Below are positions 26,668-35,932 of a stretch of 64,000 nucleotides of DNA, piece by piece. Position 1 is the stretch's first letter. The number at the start of each line of letters is the position of its first letter. The notes below the pieces were generated by a model, which saw only the letters and a list, made by a program, of their open reading frames with translations, made no database searches and was not told the DNA's origin. Made by a program: the position numbers and the translations under genes. The stretch comes from Leptospira montravelensis (GTDB lineage: Bacteria; Spirochaetota; Leptospiria; Leptospirales; Leptospiraceae). The stretch is taken from contig NZ_RQFO01000014.1 of NCBI RefSeq assembly GCF_004770045.1, forward strand, positions 124,001 to 188,000. The letters are read 5' to 3'.

Positions 26668-27755
26668 GTAGGAAAAGAACCGGCAGTTGGATAAGAACCT
26701 AAAAGTTTAAATAAAGTACATTGTGATTTTACTTTTTGTAGAAGTTCGGCAATTTTTGGATCTTCTTTATGACCAATAAAATCTACAAAAAAATGGTATT
26801 CCCATAAGTTACGTTTTAGAGGCCTTGATTCAATTTTTGTAAGATTGACCAAAGCATCATTAAAAGTTTTTAGAATTGCAAACAAAGATCCAGTTTGGTT
26901 CGGAATCGAAAACACAATGGACGTTTTATCTTCTTTTGTTTTTGGGGATTCTGTTTTGCCAATCACAAGAAACCGAGTGGTATTTCCCGAATAATCTTCA
27001 ATCCCTTCGGCTATGACATTTAAATTATAAATTTCACCGGCAATTTTGGATGCAATCGCAAGTCCGTCTTTTCTTTCGGACACTAATTTTGCCGCCATTG
27101 CGGTAGAAGAAGTATCGACAACTTCTACACCCGGAAGGTTTGCCGAAATCCAATTGCGACATTGTTCGTTTCCAATCCGTATCCCGTAGATTTTTTTCAC
27201 AAGGGAAAGGTCGGTTTCAAATCCAAGCAGTGAAAAGGAGATTCTTTGGTATAACTCAGAATAAACGAAAAGATCTGTTTCTAAAAACATATCCAGTGTG
27301 GAACTAACTTGTCCTTCTGTGGAATTTTCTACTGGAACCACTCCATAATCCAATTTCCCCTCTTCCACCATTCGAAATACATCGGGGATAGAAGTTTGCG
27401 GAACCGCTTCAATGGAAGTTCCAAATTTAGCACGAAGTGCGGAATGAGAAAAACTTCCTTCGGGTCCTAAAAATCCAATCTTTAACGGATGTTCTAAGGC
27501 GATGGTTCCCGACATCATCTCTCTATAAATCGCACGAATCACAGAAGAAGGAAGTGGTCCACCAGAAAGTTTAGTTACTTTTTCATAAACATCTTTTTCA
27601 CGATCGGGACGGTAAATAGGGCCACCCGATTCTTTTTTGACCCGACCAATCTCCTGCGCAAAACCTGCCCGCTTTTGAATGAGAGTTATGATTTCTGTGT
27701 CTAATGAATCGATACCAGCACGGAGTTTTTTTAGTTCTTCTTCTGCACTGCTCAT
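26664..27755 (-). CDS. pheA: Bifunctional chorismate mutase / prephenate dehydratase
   Basis: This 363-residue protein has three parts. Residues about 5-85 are a type II chorismate mutase (LRAGIDSLDTEIITLIQKRA). Residues about 95-270 are prephenate dehydratase (KIGFLGPEGSFSHSALRAKF, VPVENSTEGQVSSTLDM, DTSSTAMAAKL and GNTTRFLVIG). A C-terminal ACT domain carries TKIESRPLKRNLWEYHFFVD, the ESRP segment involved in phenylalanine feedback. The start is set at 27755, one base past the scpB stop (TGACATG), in place of the longer upstream frame. With tyrA it supplies phenylalanine and tyrosine precursors. Confidence 0.96.
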   Translation of the reverse strand: MSSAEEELKKLRAGIDSLDTEIITLIQKRAGFAQEIGRVKKESGGPIYRPDREKDVYEKVTKLSGGPLPSSVIRAIYREMMSGTIALEHPLKIGFLGPEGSFSHSALRAKFGTSIEAVPQTSIPDVFRMVEEGKLDYGVVPVENSTEGQVSSTLDMFLETDLFVYSELYQRISFSLLGFETDLSLVKKIYGIRIGNEQCRNWISANLPGVEVVDTSSTAMAAKLVSERKDGLAIASKIAGEIYNLNVIAEGIEDYSGNTTRFLVIGKTESPKTKEDKTSIVFSIPNQTGSLFAILKTFNDALVNLTKIESRPLKRNLWEYHFFVDFIGHKEDPKIAELLQKVKSQCTLFKLLGSYPTAGSFPT

Positions 27756-27756
27756 G

Positions 27757-28386
27757 TCAGGCCTCTTCTTGTAATTCTTCCGGTAGTGTGCTTGTATCAA
27801 AATCAGGATTCATTTCTGTTTCATCAGTCACAATAATAGATTCTGGTGAAAATTCTTCAAATTTGAGTTCCTTCACTTCTACTGGTGTGGGAAGATCACT
27901 AAGTTTACTTAAACCAAAGTGTAACAAAAATTCATTGGTGGTTCCATACAATGTTGGTCTTCCAGGAACTTCCTTTTGGCCCACAGCCTTGACTAACTTT
28001 TTCGACATGAGACTTGCAACCATAGCGCGAGAAGAGACTCCACGAATTTCATCCAGTTCTGTTAAAGTGATAGGTTGTTTGTAGGCAATGATGGCAAGAG
28101 TATCTAAGGTTCCGCGAGAAAGAGTTTCTCTTTTTTTATCTTTAAAGATATGAGCTAAGATTTCGCTGTATCTTTGGTTGGTGATAAACTGGTAACCACC
28201 GGCGATTTCCCTCAGTAAAAATCCGCCTTCTTTTTCTTGGTAATCAAGGATGAGTTCATCAAGGAGTTCCCGGGCTTCTGTTTTTTCGATCCCAGCAGAC
28301 TTGGCAAGTGCAGACAATTTGATTGGATCTGAAGATAAAAAAAGAAGCGCCTCAAGAAGGCCCTTTGTATAAGTTCTTTCTTCCAA
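27757..28386 (-). CDS. scpB: Segregation and condensation protein B
   Basis: This 209-residue protein has two winged-helix domains. The first is LLEALLFLSSDPIKLSALAK and the second contains TLDTLAIIAYKQPITLTELD, then IRGVSSRAMVASL and the RPTLYGTTNEFLLHFGL segment characteristic of ScpB. It binds ScpA and the SMC kleisin complex that compacts and separates chromosomes. The acidic C-terminal tail of about 40 residues is longer than usual. It directly follows scpA (6-nt gap) and precedes pheA. Confidence 0.95.
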   Translation of the reverse strand: MEERTYTKGLLEALLFLSSDPIKLSALAKSAGIEKTEARELLDELILDYQEKEGGFLLREIAGGYQFITNQRYSEILAHIFKDKKRETLSRGTLDTLAIIAYKQPITLTELDEIRGVSSRAMVASLMSKKLVKAVGQKEVPGRPTLYGTTNEFLLHFGLSKLSDLPTPVEVKELKFEEFSPESIIVTDETEMNPDFDTSTLPEELQEEA

Positions 28387-28392
28387 ATGAAT

Positions 28393-29136
28393 CTAAACCT
28401 TGACTATTTTGATTTCACCGAAAACTGCATGTTGGATCACTTTGCAAACTCGGATTTTAACAACTTCTAATACGGCAAGGAAGGCAGCGACGATTTCTTT
28501 TTTTTCCGGCTTTTCTGTTTCGAACAAATCCATAAAGTGAATTTCGCCGGTTTTTTCTAAAAGGCCCTGTAAATAAGCCATTTTGTCCTCTACGGAGTAT
28601 TGGCTTACCCCTTCGTAGATGGGTACTAAGTCTTCGATTTCATTGGAAGATTCTTGTTCCAAAATGGAATTAAAAGCAGAAATTAAATCCACGAGACTTA
28701 CATCCAACCAAACTTCTGTTTCATCCAAGACCTGATTGGTTTCTCGAGTAAACATTCCAGCAGTCAATCGGTCGAGTTCGGCCAAACGTTGTCCCGCCAT
28801 TTGGAACTTTTTGTGTTCGAGTAATTTATCTACTAGTTCTTTAGGTAAGGGTGGGTCATAATCCTCTTCCTCAAAACCGGGATCCGGTAACAAGGCCTTG
28901 GATTTTAAATACACCAAATGAGATGCCATCACAGCAAACTCGGAAGTAAGTTCAATAGATAAGGACTGACTGGTTCTCAAAAATTGAATGAAATCGGATG
29001 TGATACGCGAAAGGGAGACTTCAAAAATATCCACCTTATAACTATCAATCAGAGACCATAAAACCGTTAAAGGTCCTTCTGTCAGTCCTCCGTCCTGGTT
29101 CTGCCACCGGACGATAAACTCCGGGGTCTTAGACAC
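28393..29136 (-). CDS. scpA: Segregation and condensation protein A (kleisin)
   Basis: This 247-residue kleisin has an N-terminal segment that begins FIVRWQNQDGGLTEGPLTVL, LWSLIDSYKVDIFEVSLSRI and LVYLKSKALLPDPG, the ScpA signature. The C-terminal winged helix carries KEIVAAFLAVLEVVKIRVCK. It bridges SMC heads and pairs with ScpB. The start is three bases past the cheY stop, so chemotaxis and condensin genes are translated from one message. Confidence 0.95.
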   Translation of the reverse strand: MSKTPEFIVRWQNQDGGLTEGPLTVLWSLIDSYKVDIFEVSLSRITSDFIQFLRTSQSLSIELTSEFAVMASHLVYLKSKALLPDPGFEEEDYDPPLPKELVDKLLEHKKFQMAGQRLAELDRLTAGMFTRETNQVLDETEVWLDVSLVDLISAFNSILEQESSNEIEDLVPIYEGVSQYSVEDKMAYLQGLLEKTGEIHFMDLFETEKPEKKEIVAAFLAVLEVVKIRVCKVIQHAVFGEIKIVKV

Positions 29137-29139
29137 TGT

Positions 29140-29502
29140 TTATAAACCTAGTGCTTTTGCTGCTGCTTGTTGCAATCTTTCTGGAGGGAAAGGTTTTACA
29201 ACAAAATCCTTTACACCCATCTTAATTGCTTTTGCCAGTAAATCTTCCTGACCAAGTGCCGTTACCATAATGATTTTGGCAGAAGCATCAAACTTTATAA
29301 TTTCTTTTGTAGCTTCAATTCCATCTTTTTCACGCATAGTAATGTCCATAGTGACTAAATCCGGTTTGAGGTTTTTGTATTGTTCTACCGCAATATTACC
29401 GTTCTCAGCTTCCCCTACGATCTCGTGACCCGCTCCAACTAACGCATCTTTTACGAGCGTTCTCATGAATTTTGCATCATCTACAACCAAAATTCTTGCC
29501 AT
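29140..29502 (-). CDS. cheY: CheY-like response regulator
   Basis: This 120-residue single receiver domain has the acidic pocket at Asp8-Asp9 (ILVVDDAKFMR) and the phospho-acceptor at Asp53 (DLVTMDITMREKDG). The Thr switch lies in IIMVTALGQ and the conserved Lys in DFVVKPFPP. There is no output domain, so it should act by binding, typically the flagellar switch. It lies 1 nt downstream of cheB in the chemotaxis block. Confidence 0.95.
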   Translation of the reverse strand: MARILVVDDAKFMRTLVKDALVGAGHEIVGEAENGNIAVEQYKNLKPDLVTMDITMREKDGIEATKEIIKFDASAKIIMVTALGQEDLLAKAIKMGVKDFVVKPFPPERLQQAAAKALGL

Positions 29503-29503
29503 G

Positions 29504-30571
29504 TTAATTCCCTCTCGACTTTAATAATTCAATCATTTTTGGTACTAAATCTTCCACTGGAAGGACAAAATCAATCCCTCCCAGCTCTACTGCAACTCGG
29601 TTCATTCCGTAAACTACCGATGTTGCTTCATTCTGCGCCAAAGTAATACCACCTTTGGCGTGAATGTTGGTGATGGCTTGCGATCCATCTTTTCCCATTC
29701 CAGTCATGATCATGGATAAAAGATGATCTCCACCATAAGCGGCAACCAAACTATCAAACAATACTTCAATGGATGGTCTATGACCATTGACCTGACCTGA
29801 ATGGTGCAGTTCAATAAAATGATCCTTTCCTTTTGTAACCACCGTCATCTGGTAATCACCAGGTGCGATGTAAGCAGTTCCCGGATGTACCAGATCACCA
29901 TCTTCTGCTTCTTTCACTTGTATTTTAGACAAGGAATTCAATCTGTCTGCAAATGCTTTCGTAAATCCCGCTGGCATATGTTGCACCACAAAGATTGGTT
30001 TCGTAAAGTCTTCCGGTATACTTGCAAATACAGTCTGCAAAGCTTTCGGCCCTCCTGTGGAGGTGCCAATTCCGATAGCCTCTACTTTGATTGGTTTTTG
30101 AAAACTTTTATTTAATTGGCGTTCAGTTCTCTCTGGTTTTAGGAGAACTTCGATGCTAGGCTGCTTAGAATCAGAAAAACCTTTAATTTTTGCGGACAAT
30201 ACCGCAGTAATGTCTTCTGGGGAAAACTGATTTCCGCTTGATGGTTTGGGAATGAAATCAACAGCCCCAAGTTCCAAGGCTTTAAAAGTAGCATCTGCCC
30301 CGTGTTGTGTTAAAACGGAAAGCATGATCACGTGACTTGGCAGTTTTAATTTTTTGATTTCTGCCAAGGCCGTAAGCCCATCCATGACTGGCATCTCAAT
30401 ATCTAAAACGATAAAGTCTGGTTTTAACTTTCCTGCGAGGTCAATACAATCCATGCCGGTTTTGCCGGTAGCGATCACTTGTACTTCATCCTTTTTGGTG
30501 AGAGCATCACTCAAGATATTCCTCACAAGGAGTGAATCATCAATAATGACAACAGTTGGCTTTTTATTCAT
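29504..30571 (-). CDS. cheB: Chemotaxis protein-glutamate methylesterase
   Basis: This 355-residue protein has an N-terminal receiver (phospho-Asp57 in FIVLDIEMPVMDG) and, after a linker near residues 125-155, a CheB methylesterase domain. The catalytic Ser is in GIGTSTGGPKALQTV, the His in FVVQHMPAGFTKAFA, and the Asp in MTGMGKDGSQAI. It removes methyl groups from chemoreceptors during adaptation. Its ATG overlaps the cheA stop by 4 nt. No cheR is present in this window. Confidence 0.96.
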   Translation of the reverse strand: MNKKPTVVIIDDSLLVRNILSDALTKKDEVQVIATGKTGMDCIDLAGKLKPDFIVLDIEMPVMDGLTALAEIKKLKLPSHVIMLSVLTQHGADATFKALELGAVDFIPKPSSGNQFSPEDITAVLSAKIKGFSDSKQPSIEVLLKPERTERQLNKSFQKPIKVEAIGIGTSTGGPKALQTVFASIPEDFTKPIFVVQHMPAGFTKAFADRLNSLSKIQVKEAEDGDLVHPGTAYIAPGDYQMTVVTKGKDHFIELHHSGQVNGHRPSIEVLFDSLVAAYGGDHLLSMIMTGMGKDGSQAITNIHAKGGITLAQNEATSVVYGMNRVAVELGGIDFVLPVEDLVPKMIELLKSRGN

Positions 30572-33500
30572 GATTTATGAATTAATTCTACCAGTTCATC
30601 AAAGTCAGGTAGGAATACCAAAACACCAATTAGGTTACTACCTTGGTGGTTAAATTCTGTATGCATGGACAAAAACTTGGTTCGCTCTGGTTTTACGATG
30701 TCTATTACATCCATAAAACTTCCCGTAATCATTTCAGGAACAGAAGGCAAAATTTCCTTTTTTAATTTGTTGGAAAGTGAGTTCATCACACTAGAACAAA
30801 CAATATTGGAAATTTCAGATAATACAGATACCATATCATCTGAAAGTTTTTGGTGACTTCCCTCAGCATACTTTGCCTCTGCCGATCCTAGAAGTTCTCT
30901 TGCAATTTCAGATCCATTTTCTTCAGAAAACATCATAAGGAGGTTTCCATTAAGATCTCCTGTCATTCGAATTTTCATTCCAAAAAACTGATCCATAGAA
31001 TATCTGAATTCTTTTGCCAAACCTTCTCTGTCAGTGAGTGTAATTTCAGGAATAAAAAGTTCTACCTCTTTACCAACTAACTGAGAGAGTACGACACCGG
31101 CATTCATCATACCTGTATTTACTATATTTTCAAGTTTTTTGATATCTTTCGAAGACATGATTTCATTAATTGCTTCCGAATTTAAGGCAGCAACTTGGTT
31201 TAATCTTTCTTCTTTTTGTTCCACAAAACCTTTGATGATTTCTGCGGCTTGTTCCCTTTCCGTTAATTTTACGTTTTCGATTTTTGCAACATCAGCCAAA
31301 CGGTGAATTTCATCCGTTTTATGATCGATGACTAGAGTTGCTGTTGCGGATTTTGATGTTTCTCCAGAATCGCCATTCACTTCTACTTCTGTTTTGACCA
31401 CTTCAGTAGTGATTTTTACGTTGGTTACTGGTTCTTCTGCAAATACTTCTTCTTTAGGAACAATAATATGTTTTTCGGCTCTGTGTTTATCTTTTTTGAC
31501 ACGCGATTTATCTTTAGCACGTAACTCAATCAACTTCGCATTATAGCGGTTTGTTGGATGGTTGGATTTAAACATAAATTCAGAATCGGACATTTCCAAA
31601 GAACGAATGGTAGAGGCACGTTTCATCATTTCTCCAGCCACTAGTTTGTCAGTCCAATCTACTTTATCCGCAGCAATTTCTACAAGACCAGGAATGTCCA
31701 ATACGAGGATAATCGTTCCATCTCCCATGATGGTAGCACCAGTAAGACCTTGGATGTCTTTGAAGTTTTTGCCTAGAGATTTAATTACGGTTTCATGTTT
31801 TCCGATCAAATCATCGACCATAAATCCAAGTTTTCTTGTTTTATAGTTCACGATGACAACCGGAACCTCTACCATCTCTTGTTTGTCGGCAAGTCCAAGG
31901 ATTCGATTCAAACGATAGATTGGTAATACCTCTCCACGTAGGTTGATGATCTCGTGACCTTCCAAAGTTGTGATTTGGTCCAGATTGACTTTAATGGTTT
32001 CTGAAACTTCCGAAAGTGGGAAAGCATACACTTCCTCTTCCATAATCACAAGGATCGAAGGAATGATGGCTAGTGCTTGTGGGAAAGATAAGGTGAAAGA
32101 CGATCCCTTCCCTTCTTCGGAATGAATGAGAATTTTGCCTTTAAACTCCTCTATGAGTTTATTGACCACGTTCATTCCCACACCACGACCAGAAATATCA
32201 GAAATTTTATCTGCAGTAGAAAATCCTGGGGCAAAGATAAATTGAAAGATATCAGATTCCGCTAAATTCTGTGCGTCCGATTCGCTGACTAGCCCTCGTT
32301 CGATGGCTTTTTTTAGAATTTTATCTTTATTTAATCCCTTACCATCATCACGAATTTCCACAAGGATATTGGAACCACCTTGGTAGGCATTGAGTTCCAC
32401 AGTTCCTTCTTCCGGTTTGCCGGAAGCTCTTCTTTCCGCAGGTGACTCAATTCCATGATCTACAGAATTTCGAATGAGGTGGATGAGTGGTTCCCCAATG
32501 GCATCGATTACTTTTTTATCGAGTTCTGTGTTTTCCCCACGTAATACCAAATTCACCTGTTTACCAGTTTCCAAAGAAAGATCACGAATGAGTCTTGTGA
32601 ACCGATTGAATACAGATCCAATCGGAACCATTCGGATATTCATAATTCCTGTTTGTAAATCTTTGGAAATACGATTGATTTGGTCGATTTTTCCTTTTAG
32701 TTCATTGAATAATGAATCTTCTCCAAACTGTGCTACCAAATCATCATAGATTTTTTGAAATCCTGAGTTGGTTATGACAAGTTCACCCACGTTATTCATG
32801 AGTTGGTCTAGTTTGTCAGAAGAAACCTTGATAGTTCGCATCACTACTTTCGAATCAGTGACAGCCTTATCAAAGTTAGCAGAGCCTTTCGTTGCCACTT
32901 TTTCTTCAGAGTCACCATGTGTTAATGTAGAATTTTTTGCATGCGCATCAGAAGATTCTGCTCTTTTTTCAAGAGCTTCCATTTCAGTTTCCTGAAGTTT
33001 AATTTCCTCTATGGAAAGTGTATCCACCATATCAATGTTACATTGGACATGTAATTCTTTTTTATCTAGTTTAGTGACAGTTACAAAAGATAAGGAAAAA
33101 CTTCCCTGTCCATTATCTAAAGCATCTTCGGAAGGATTACATTTGATAATCACACCTGATTGTTTCACTGATTGCAAAATCAAAAGTAGCCTTAGATTTT
33201 GCATTGGTGTTTCGTCTTTTAATTTTAACAAAACAGAAAAAGCGGTTTGGCCACTATCTTCTTTCAAAGACTGGCGGATTTCAGAAATTTCTTCCTCATT
33301 TAAAGCGATAGGCGAAGGAGAACCTTCCTTAGGTTTCTGGGTTTCACTTGGTTTTGTTGGATTCGAACCTGAACCAGATTGTGTTGGGGAAGCTTCATAA
33401 TCTTGGAGTTTTTTGATCATGTCCGTAAAAGGAGTTTCCACCTTTATACCATTGGCAACTCCCTCTATGACTTGTTTGATCAAATCAAAACATTCAAAGA

Positions 33501-33771
33501 GCAAATTAACAAGTTTAACATTGATTTCTAAACTTCCTTCTCTAATTTTTTGGAGAAGGTTTTCCATCGTATGTGCTAAATCGGATAAATTATATAACCC
33601 GACGAAGGCAGAAGAACTTTTTAATGAGTGCGCTGCACGAAAGATGTCATTGATGATTTCTGGGTTTTCGTGGTCTTTTTCGAGTTTTACCAAATTGGAA
33701 TTTAATTCCTCGATTTGATCCTCAGATTCTTCCAGGAAAACTTCTGTGTATTCGCCTAAAATTCCAGCCAA
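30568..33771 (-). CDS. cheA: Chemotaxis histidine kinase CheA fused to a CheC-like phosphatase domain
   Basis: This 1067-residue protein is well above the usual 650-700. An N-terminal HPt domain has phospho-His48 (FRAAHSLKSSSAF). A dimerisation helix begins near residue 315. The HATPase has N, G1 and G2 boxes (HLIRNSVDHGIE, IRDDGKGL and ISGRGVGMNVV). A CheW-like domain includes ITTLEGHEIINLRGEVLPIY. After a long charged linker (about 730-870), the last 190 residues match CheC/CheX/FliY: a first helix NTGMMNAGVVLSQLVGKEV and a second helix with S982-x3-E986-x2-N989-x22-P1012, the phosphatase signature. This would place kinase and CheY-P phosphatase in one chain. Confidence 0.93.
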   Translation of the reverse strand: MAGILGEYTEVFLEESEDQIEELNSNLVKLEKDHENPEIINDIFRAAHSLKSSSAFVGLYNLSDLAHTMENLLQKIREGSLEINVKLVNLLFECFDLIKQVIEGVANGIKVETPFTDMIKKLQDYEASPTQSGSGSNPTKPSETQKPKEGSPSPIALNEEEISEIRQSLKEDSGQTAFSVLLKLKDETPMQNLRLLLILQSVKQSGVIIKCNPSEDALDNGQGSFSLSFVTVTKLDKKELHVQCNIDMVDTLSIEEIKLQETEMEALEKRAESSDAHAKNSTLTHGDSEEKVATKGSANFDKAVTDSKVVMRTIKVSSDKLDQLMNNVGELVITNSGFQKIYDDLVAQFGEDSLFNELKGKIDQINRISKDLQTGIMNIRMVPIGSVFNRFTRLIRDLSLETGKQVNLVLRGENTELDKKVIDAIGEPLIHLIRNSVDHGIESPAERRASGKPEEGTVELNAYQGGSNILVEIRDDGKGLNKDKILKKAIERGLVSESDAQNLAESDIFQFIFAPGFSTADKISDISGRGVGMNVVNKLIEEFKGKILIHSEEGKGSSFTLSFPQALAIIPSILVIMEEEVYAFPLSEVSETIKVNLDQITTLEGHEIINLRGEVLPIYRLNRILGLADKQEMVEVPVVIVNYKTRKLGFMVDDLIGKHETVIKSLGKNFKDIQGLTGATIMGDGTIILVLDIPGLVEIAADKVDWTDKLVAGEMMKRASTIRSLEMSDSEFMFKSNHPTNRYNAKLIELRAKDKSRVKKDKHRAEKHIIVPKEEVFAEEPVTNVKITTEVVKTEVEVNGDSGETSKSATATLVIDHKTDEIHRLADVAKIENVKLTEREQAAEIIKGFVEQKEERLNQVAALNSEAINEIMSSKDIKKLENIVNTGMMNAGVVLSQLVGKEVELFIPEITLTDREGLAKEFRYSMDQFFGMKIRMTGDLNGNLLMMFSEENGSEIARELLGSAEAKYAEGSHQKLSDDMVSVLSEISNIVCSSVMNSLSNKLKKEILPSVPEMITGSFMDVIDIVKPERTKFLSMHTEFNHQGSNLIGVLVFLPDFDELVELIHKS

Positions 33772-33789
33772 TGTCGTATCCCTTTCTCT

Positions 33790-34293
33790 TTACTTTGCGG
33801 ATGAAACAAAATCAACAATTTGTTCCAAATCCAAATTCAAAATCAAATGGTCTTCGTATCTAGATACTGACTCAACCATCGTACTATAGTTTAACGACAA
33901 GTCATCAGTCGTATAACTGATAAAATCTTTTTGGATCTTAACAACCTGTTTGACTTCATCAACTAGAACTCCTATTCGCTTCTCATCTAACATAATTACG
34001 ATGATACGCGAAACAGGGAAAATTTCAGAATCCGTTCCGTGGAACCTTTTTTTCAAATCCACAATGGGAATGATCTCACCACGTAGATTGATGACACCTA
34101 AGATGTAATCTTCTACGTTGGGAATCCTCGTGATAAGAACTGGTTTTAAAATTTCGTGAACCAGAAGCAAACGAATCCCAAAGAATTCTTTTTCAATGGT
34201 AAACGTAAGGAACTGTTCCAAGTCTCCCAAATCGGACTCTTGTTCCATTTTGGTTTTTTCCGCCAGGGATGTGAGTAATGTTTCTTGGTCCAT
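33790..34293 (-). CDS. cheW: Chemotaxis coupling protein
   Basis: This 167-residue SH3-like protein links chemoreceptors to CheA. Conserved segments are LTFTIEKEFFGIRLLLVHEI, then ITRIPNVEDYILGVINLRGE, IIPIVDLKKRF and GVLVDEVKQVVKI. The first 25 residues are an extra hydrophilic extension. It heads the chemotaxis block, with cheA 18 nt downstream and the fau gene 36 nt upstream. Confidence 0.95.
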   Translation of the reverse strand: MDQETLLTSLAEKTKMEQESDLGDLEQFLTFTIEKEFFGIRLLLVHEILKPVLITRIPNVEDYILGVINLRGEIIPIVDLKKRFHGTDSEIFPVSRIIVIMLDEKRIGVLVDEVKQVVKIQKDFISYTTDDLSLNYSTMVESVSRYEDHLILNLDLEQIVDFVSSAK

Positions 34294-34329
34294 ATGCTAC
34301 CTGGAATCGTGTCAGAATCCTACGTGGAT

Positions 34330-34914
34330 TCAATCTAAAAACGAATGAATCTGGATTTCCGTAATCATTTTTCCTATTTTTAAATCGTGAGTTTCTGCAA
34401 GAAATGGGACGGGAAAAAGTTTAGAAAAACTAAGCCCAACAGTTTTCTTTTGGAGAGTTTCTGAATTTAAAATGCGATCATAATAACCGCCACCTCGTCC
34501 CAACCTGAATCCTTTTTCATTAAAACCAAGGGCTGGCACCAGGATCAATTCGGCTTCCTCTACGGAGATCTCCTCATCTCCGACCGGTTCAAAAAGCCCT
34601 AGGCTGTTTTTCTCAAACGTATAGGGTCTTAGAAACCTAAGTTTTTTTCCCTCTTCCATTCGCGGAAAATACCATTTCGCAGAATGTCTGGCTTCTATAA
34701 ATCCAGTGGGTCGCGGTAGTGGGCAGGATTCTATCACGGGAAGCACATCCACCTCATACAATAAGTCGGGTGCATACGTGATGATTTTGGATTTACCTTG
34801 CAAAAGCGAATAGAGTCTTTTTAAGATCGCAGCTTCATGGTCTTCCCTTTCTGGAAGTTTAGGAAGATTTTTTTTTAGAATTTCTCTAGCTTCTTTTTTT
34901 GAAATTAGATTCAA
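34330..34914 (-). CDS. 5-formyltetrahydrofolate cyclo-ligase family protein
   Basis: This 194-residue protein of the MTHFS/YgfA (Fau) family converts 5-formyl-THF to 5,10-methenyl-THF using ATP. The late signature EAELILVPALGFNEKGFRLG followed by RGGGYYDRIL is complete, and a final TVGLSFSKLF strand is present. The basic N-terminal helix (KKEAREILKKNLPKLPERE) is normal. It overlaps zapA by 4 nt. The zapA-ygfA neighbourhood is widely conserved in bacteria; here there is no room for a 6S RNA between them. Confidence 0.92.
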   Translation of the reverse strand: MNLISKKEAREILKKNLPKLPEREDHEAAILKRLYSLLQGKSKIITYAPDLLYEVDVLPVIESCPLPRPTGFIEARHSAKWYFPRMEEGKKLRFLRPYTFEKNSLGLFEPVGDEEISVEEAELILVPALGFNEKGFRLGRGGGYYDRILNSETLQKKTVGLSFSKLFPVPFLAETHDLKIGKMITEIQIHSFLD

Positions 34915-35228
34915 AAATGATCCCCAATGATCCCCTCTTCTAATAGAGAAATGATCTTTTTTGTTCTTTCTTCTAGTTCAGGATTTTCGCTTAATTTGGC
35001 AGTGGCGTCTTTCATTTGAAAAAGTTCATCAGCTAAATTGAGAGCACATAATACTGCCAATTTCGTTTTGGAGGCTGTGGGTAAAGACTTTGATAAATCG
35101 ATAAGGCGTTGTTCCACGTAATCAGCCACCTCAGAAATATATCCTGAGGAAGCCTCTCCAACAATGGTATACGTTTCACCAAAGATTTGTTTGGTTATTT
35201 TTTGCGGTTGTGGGGCAGACTCTGCCAT
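34911..35228 (-). CDS. zapA: Cell division protein ZapA
   Basis: This 105-residue protein has ITKQIFGETYTIVGEASSGY, the beta-hairpin that begins ZapA. The YVEQRLIDLSKSLPTASKTK segment and a coiled tail (KLAVLCALNLADELFQMKDA) follow. ZapA cross-links FtsZ filaments at midcell. The next upstream gene encodes a ZapB-like coiled coil and the next downstream gene is a folate ligase, matching the common neighbourhood. Confidence 0.9.
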   Translation of the reverse strand: MAESAPQPQKITKQIFGETYTIVGEASSGYISEVADYVEQRLIDLSKSLPTASKTKLAVLCALNLADELFQMKDATAKLSENPELEERTKKIISLLEEGIIGDHF

Positions 35229-35233
35229 AAAAA

Positions 35234-35875
35234 TTATTTAGGATCGTCTTCGATAATTAAAAAATCATCATCGTCATCAGCATCAAACACACTGATCGCT
35301 TCGTCATCGTCATCAATGATAATGTCATCATCTTCATCGATATCAACGGTAGGAATTTCTTCTTCCGATTCGACAACGAGTTCTTCTTTTTCAAAAGAAG
35401 CAGACGCGGGGGATTTTTCCAAAACATCTTCTGTTTGGAATTCAGATTCATCTTCATCCAGAAGGATGATTTCATCATCTTCTTCAGTAGCTAAACTCGG
35501 AGTGAGAACATCAGCCGCTACTGGTTCTTCTGGAGTAACGGGATTTGAATCAATATTTGGCTGTGCCTTAGGAGTCGAACTTCCTGTAGTAGGAAGGCCG
35601 TCCAAACGACCAAGGAGTTGGTGAACTTTGGATTCCAAAAGTCCTTCTCTTTGGCGGAGTTGGTTTAACTCATCATTTGCATCTTGGAGTTGGGAACGAA
35701 GTGTTTTTAGTTCACGTTCCTTCTCCTCCATTGCGAGCTTCATCTGGTCGTTTTCCGCGCGGAGGGTTTCGTTCTCCGTCTCCAGGCGTGCGTTTTCTGT
35801 TCTCAGGTCTTGGATTAACTCCAAAGCCTTAACAACTTTACTTTCTAGCTCTTCAATGGTTTCGATTTTTAACAT
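35234..35875 (-). CDS. ZapB-like coiled-coil protein with an acidic tail
   Basis: This 213-residue protein has two parts. The N-terminal 95 residues are an unbroken heptad coiled coil (IEELESKVVKALELIQDLRT through REGLLESKVHQLLGRLDGLP) with the pattern of small ZapB/TIGR02449-type division proteins that neighbour zapA. The C-terminal 110 residues are low-complexity and very acidic, with several runs of Asp and Glu. The start at 35875 is preferred over an upstream frame that would run toward rplT. Role in cell division is inferred from structure and position only. Confidence 0.7.
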   Translation of the reverse strand: MLKIETIEELESKVVKALELIQDLRTENARLETENETLRAENDQMKLAMEEKERELKTLRSQLQDANDELNQLRQREGLLESKVHQLLGRLDGLPTTGSSTPKAQPNIDSNPVTPEEPVAADVLTPSLATEEDDEIILLDEDESEFQTEDVLEKSPASASFEKEELVVESEEEIPTVDIDEDDDIIIDDDDEAISVFDADDDDDFLIIEDDPK

Positions 35876-35932
35876 GATAACAATCCGATGGAATAGAATA
35901 GACGAGCTATTCCATTCCAATCAAGCACTAAT

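Noticed and set aside
34294..35233. 6S RNA gene, often found between zapA and the folate ligase
   Set aside because: The two genes overlap by 4 nt here and the flanking gaps are too short for a 6S RNA.
35187..35624. Serine-rich plus-strand reading frame opposite zapA and the ZapB-like gene
   Set aside because: It mirrors the Asp/Glu-rich tail on the other strand, and the real genes there have operon spacing and family signatures.
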